The notes beneath the pieces were generated by a model, which was given only the letters and a program-made list of their open reading frames with translations, was not told the DNA's origin and ran no database searches. From JAEYFP01 sp964579795 (GTDB taxonomy: Bacteria > Bacillota > Clostridia > Lachnospirales > Lachnospiraceae): a stretch of DNA of 7,766 bases. Below, piece by piece: positions 5,628-7,766 of this stretch (position 1 is its first letter; each line of letters starts with the position of its first letter). A program made the translations under genes and the position numbers. Location of the stretch: positions 1 through 7,766 of the forward strand of contig CAZOHM010000080.1 of NCBI GenBank assembly GCA_964579795.1, given 5' to 3'.

Positions 5628-6665
5628 TTATATGCTTGCGTTTAAGCTTAAAAGTGTTGTCTGCTTTGTAACACTCTCAATCATTCCTAAAATTGATTTC
5701 ATTTGTTCAATCTGACTAGTTAAACATGTCATTGTCTCATGAACCGTATCGCATGCCTGTTTACTAATATCAGATGCATTTGCTAATTCCTGCATATTTT
5801 GAGTTCCCTGTAAAGTTACTGTTCTTGTTCCCTCAAACTTATCCTGAATATCACTGACAAGATGCACAGTTGCATCTGTCAACTGGTTAATTGAATCTGT
5901 CATATGAAGCTGATTCTGTATCGTCCCTGCCAGTTCATTCGTCCCGGTAACAATCTCATCAATTGCAATTTTGCTACTTTCTCCCTGTAATGACATTGCT
6001 TTTGATTCTTCATCAATTTTGCTTATCATATTGCACATGCTTTCCGTTGCAGCTACAATTTTCTCAAATATCTCTTTTTGCTTTTGATGTTCCTGTTCAA
6101 CTAATTTCAAATCATAATTAAATATTACTTTGCTTGTATTTGCAGATATGCAAGCAAATAAAGTTAGTAAAACAATTACAGCAACTTGGATTTCATAAGA
6201 AACAATATCTTCTGGAGCGGACGCTCCCCTTGAAACATTGATACCAATAAAAACAAGATTAATCATCGTCGCTGCAACACCGACGCCTAACATATACTTT
6301 GCATCAGCAAATACTGTGACTATCAAAAGCATGGGAACGATATATACAAAAGAAATTAAACTAGTAGATGTCCATAGAACAAAAGCATACAATACGCAAT
6401 ATGAAATTGCAATAGCATATCGGACAGCCGTGCCATTTGGATGAAGCCTGCTGTACAGGCATGTCAATCCGAATGGAATAAGTAAAATCAGTAAAAACAC
6501 AAACACATATAGACCCGTACGGTTTCCTTTTATCAATTCCATAATATAGGCCAAAAATAGCACCGCCGCTATTATTCCATAGCAAAGCAGTGCTTTCTTA
6601 TTCATTAATGTAACGCCATCAAATTCTGTTTCATTTTCGTTAAACTTATCATTTGTTATCATCAT
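5628..6665 (-). CDS. N-terminal fragment of the broken receptor (345 residues)
   Basis: This is the part that normal translation would produce: six predicted membrane helices plus the descending helix of the signalling hairpin, ending at LSLNASI. It keeps a promoter (6711-6739) and a strong ribosome site, so it may be made. It lacks the second helix needed for the four-helix bundle and would probably be unstable or act as an inert membrane protein. Listed separately because an automatic caller would report it as a gene. Confidence 0.55.
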   Translation of the reverse strand: MMITNDKFNENETEFDGVTLMNKKALLCYGIIAAVLFLAYIMELIKGNRTGLYVFVFLLILLIPFGLTCLYSRLHPNGTAVRYAIAISYCVLYAFVLWTSTSLISFVYIVPMLLIVTVFADAKYMLGVGVAATMINLVFIGINVSRGASAPEDIVSYEIQVAVIVLLTLFACISANTSKVIFNYDLKLVEQEHQKQKEIFEKIVAATESMCNMISKIDEESKAMSLQGESSKIAIDEIVTGTNELAGTIQNQLHMTDSINQLTDATVHLVSDIQDKFEGTRTVTLQGTQNMQELANASDISKQACDTVHETMTCLTSQIEQMKSILGMIESVTKQTTLLSLNASI

Positions 6666-6710
6666 ATTTTGCCCTCCACACAGAATACTTAAGTTATGTT
6701 TCTTTATACT

Positions 6711-6739
6711 ATACTACCAAATTTTGGGCTTTTTTTCAA
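6711..6739 (-). promoter_or_regulatory. Promoter of the receptor-kinase-lipoprotein unit
   Basis: On the minus strand TTGAAA (6739 to 6734) is 17 nt from TAGTAT (6716 to 6711), giving a leader of about 40 nt before ATG 6665. An 11-bp palindrome (CCAAATTTTGG, 6717-6727) fills much of the spacer next to the -10 box and could be an operator. It resembles a housekeeping promoter, not a sigma-D motility promoter. Confidence 0.6.
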
Positions 6740-6769
6740 TATTAATGAATTATAAATATTTTTTATTCA

Positions 6770-7702
6770 TTATACTGCTTCTTTCTCAATTTGCTCAATA
6801 TGTTCATCCATTACGCTGATAATAAAATTCGCATCTGATAAATGAAGAGCATGTAACGCATTAGAATTATTGTAAAAATGTTCTATGTTTTTACGATTCA
6901 AATATCTACTGTACTGTTCCATGCAAACATCTTTTGTCTCGCAATCAATATCAAACAAAAGCGACGGAGCATTTTCACTAAAATCAACCGTATCAAGCGA
7001 AATATTACGAATGAGCTGTTTCTTATTCCTGAACCATAAAACATTGCAATTCAAATCATATACAATACTCCAGACAGTATCATTCCTTTTTCCAATATTT
7101 AAAACACGAAATGCATCTTCTGCGGATGATACGCACACTCTTTGCAGTTCTGCTTTCGCAGCTTGAAATCTTCTAAAAGAATCCGTTTCATATCCAGACT
7201 GATTATCTGGAATATTTTTACATGCCGCTTCGTATCGGCTGTTGGTTATCAATGGAAAAATGTTTTCATCCTGAAATACAATCATATTGCCATTTCTAAA
7301 TTCAATAATTGCCACATTCCCATGCTTATCAGCCAAAAAATAATGAAGCTTTCCAGATTGATTACTAATATTAAAATCGCCAAACCTGTCTACGGCATCT
7401 TTAACATTTTCACAACAGTCAAGAAGATATTGAATAGCTTCCAAGCAGCTGACTATTCCATTTTTTGTATTATACGAATATTCTGAACCCGGAAGCGAAG
7501 CCTGTTCCGCAACAAGCCCCTTTTCATTTATCCCGCAGGCCGGCATACCTTTACCCGACTGCGAAAGTGTAAGGCTTCCATACTTAGAGGTCCAAATCAT
7601 TTCCTTTTCATTTGGCATCACCAGTGATTTCTTTTTCATACCTCTTCTGTTCGTAAAAACATAAGCACCATCTACAAAGCAATCATAATTCTTTGCTATC
7701 AA
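6770..7702 (-). CDS. Choloylglycine hydrolase / penicillin V acylase family protein lacking its N-terminal Cys
   Basis: The 310-residue product belongs to the Ntn-hydrolase C59/C45 group, whose members cleave linear amides (bile salts, penicillin V, N-acyl homoserine lactones) with an N-terminal cysteine exposed after Met removal. Family landmarks are AKNYD (3-7, the R/K-N-x-D motif after the nucleophile strand), GMPACGINEKGLVAEQ (52-67), FLADKHGNVAIIEF (122-135), LITNSRY (151-157, with Asn154 at the catalytic-Asn position), SFRRFQAA (175-182) and TVWSIVYDLNCNVLWFR (209-225). The nucleophile Cys and about 10-20 leading residues are absent. The frame can only start at TTG 7702, which has GGAG 8 nt upstream, or at a CTG at 7726 without a ribosome site, because an in-frame TAA lies at 7729-7727. 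There is no signal peptide, so it is cytosolic. It is probably a 5'-decayed, catalytically dead gene; a noncanonical start with a non-hydrolytic role is the alternative. Confidence 0.75.
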   Translation of the reverse strand: MIAKNYDCFVDGAYVFTNRRGMKKKSLVMPNEKEMIWTSKYGSLTLSQSGKGMPACGINEKGLVAEQASLPGSEYSYNTKNGIVSCLEAIQYLLDCCENVKDAVDRFGDFNISNQSGKLHYFLADKHGNVAIIEFRNGNMIVFQDENIFPLITNSRYEAACKNIPDNQSGYETDSFRRFQAAKAELQRVCVSSAEDAFRVLNIGKRNDTVWSIVYDLNCNVLWFRNKKQLIRNISLDTVDFSENAPSLLFDIDCETKDVCMEQYSRYLNRKNIEHFYNNSNALHALHLSDANFIISVMDEHIEQIEKEAV

Positions 7703-7710
7703 TATATTAT

Positions 7711-7714
7711 CTCC
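7711..7714 (-). promoter_or_regulatory. Shine-Dalgarno candidate for the TTG start
   Basis: GGAG (7714 to 7711) lies 8 nt before TTG 7702. In the reading frame the same bases encode Gly-Asp of a C-G-D-N-I-L-I-A-K-N-Y-D stretch that resembles the family's second strand. It may therefore be old coding sequence and not a true ribosome site. Confidence 0.4.
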
Positions 7715-7766
7715 ACAGTTTTGCAGTTAATTTTTAAGATGATATAGCTCGATTGCTCTATTTATA

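Larger units (their letters stand above)
5151..6665 (-). pseudogene. Methyl-accepting chemotaxis-type receptor broken by an in-frame TAA
   Basis: The reading frame spans 504 codons. The N-terminal membrane domain has about six helices (near 23-43, 49-71, 80-100, 104-120, 124-145 and 159-176) and no sizeable extracytoplasmic domain or HAMP. A long helical methyl-accepting signalling domain follows (about 185-504). The hairpin-tip signature reads TTLLSLNASI, stop, then AAHAGENGRGFAVVADE. Codon 346 is TAA (5630-5628) where the family has an almost invariant Glu (GAA), equivalent to E385 of E. coli Tsr, so one G-to-T change explains it. The frame is otherwise open with no shift. The start is supported by GGAGGG 6 nt before ATG 6665. 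Intact, it would form trimers of dimers and control CheA through CheW. As read, the product is cut before the tip returns, so CheA/CheW coupling should be lost. A recent mutation, a sequencing error or stop readthrough are the alternatives. Confidence 0.88.

Noticed and set aside
6744..6771. Hairpin (7-bp AATGAAT/ATTCATT stem) overlapping the hydrolase stop codon
   Set aside because: The stem is AT-rich with a 14-nt loop and no U-run follows on the minus strand, so I do not call it a terminator.

Overview
The window is AT-rich, low-G+C DNA with strong GGAGG-type ribosome binding sites, sigma-A-like promoters and short intergenic gaps. The protein types (a CstA transporter, a HAMP-less methyl-accepting protein with a polytopic membrane domain, a VanS-like histidine kinase and a cytosolic choloylglycine-hydrolase-family protein) suggest an anaerobic gut Firmicute, most likely a Lachnospiraceae member. 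That placement is an inference from protein style, not from a marker gene. Every gene lies on the minus strand, so transcription runs from high to low coordinates.

In transcription order, the right half (7702 to 2780) carries four loci. The first is a choloylglycine hydrolase / penicillin V acylase family protein (7702-6770) that starts at TTG and has no N-terminal catalytic cysteine. The second is a methyl-accepting chemotaxis-type receptor (6665-5151) with its own good promoter, broken by one in-frame TAA exactly at the tip of the signalling hairpin. The third is a membrane histidine kinase (5117-3651) with no response regulator beside it. The fourth is a Cys-anchored lipoprotein (3559-2780), followed by a hairpin that probably ends transcription. 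Spacing suggests that receptor, kinase and lipoprotein form one envelope-sensing transcription unit. Two of its neighbours look decayed (the hydrolase 5' end and the receptor), so the region seems to be eroding in this strain unless the stops are sequencing errors.

The left half (about 2660 to 138) is a two-gene operon. A promoter (TTGTAA-N17-TATAAT) with an overlapping inverted repeat precedes a leader of about 100 nt, a small cytosolic protein of unknown function (2521-1988) and the peptide/pyruvate-type transporter cstA (1983-232). The stop codon of the small gene directly follows the Shine-Dalgarno sequence of cstA, so the two are probably translationally coupled. A perfect 16-bp stem with a U-run (138-183) terminates the operon. 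A consensus-like promoter at 45-73 then fires leftward out of the window.

No RNA genes, CRISPR arrays, insertion sequences, attachment sites or origins were recognised. I did not find a clearly new system. The items most worth a second look are the hairpin-tip nonsense codon, the nucleophile-less hydrolase, the kinase start site sitting under a small hairpin, and the small gene coupled to cstA.
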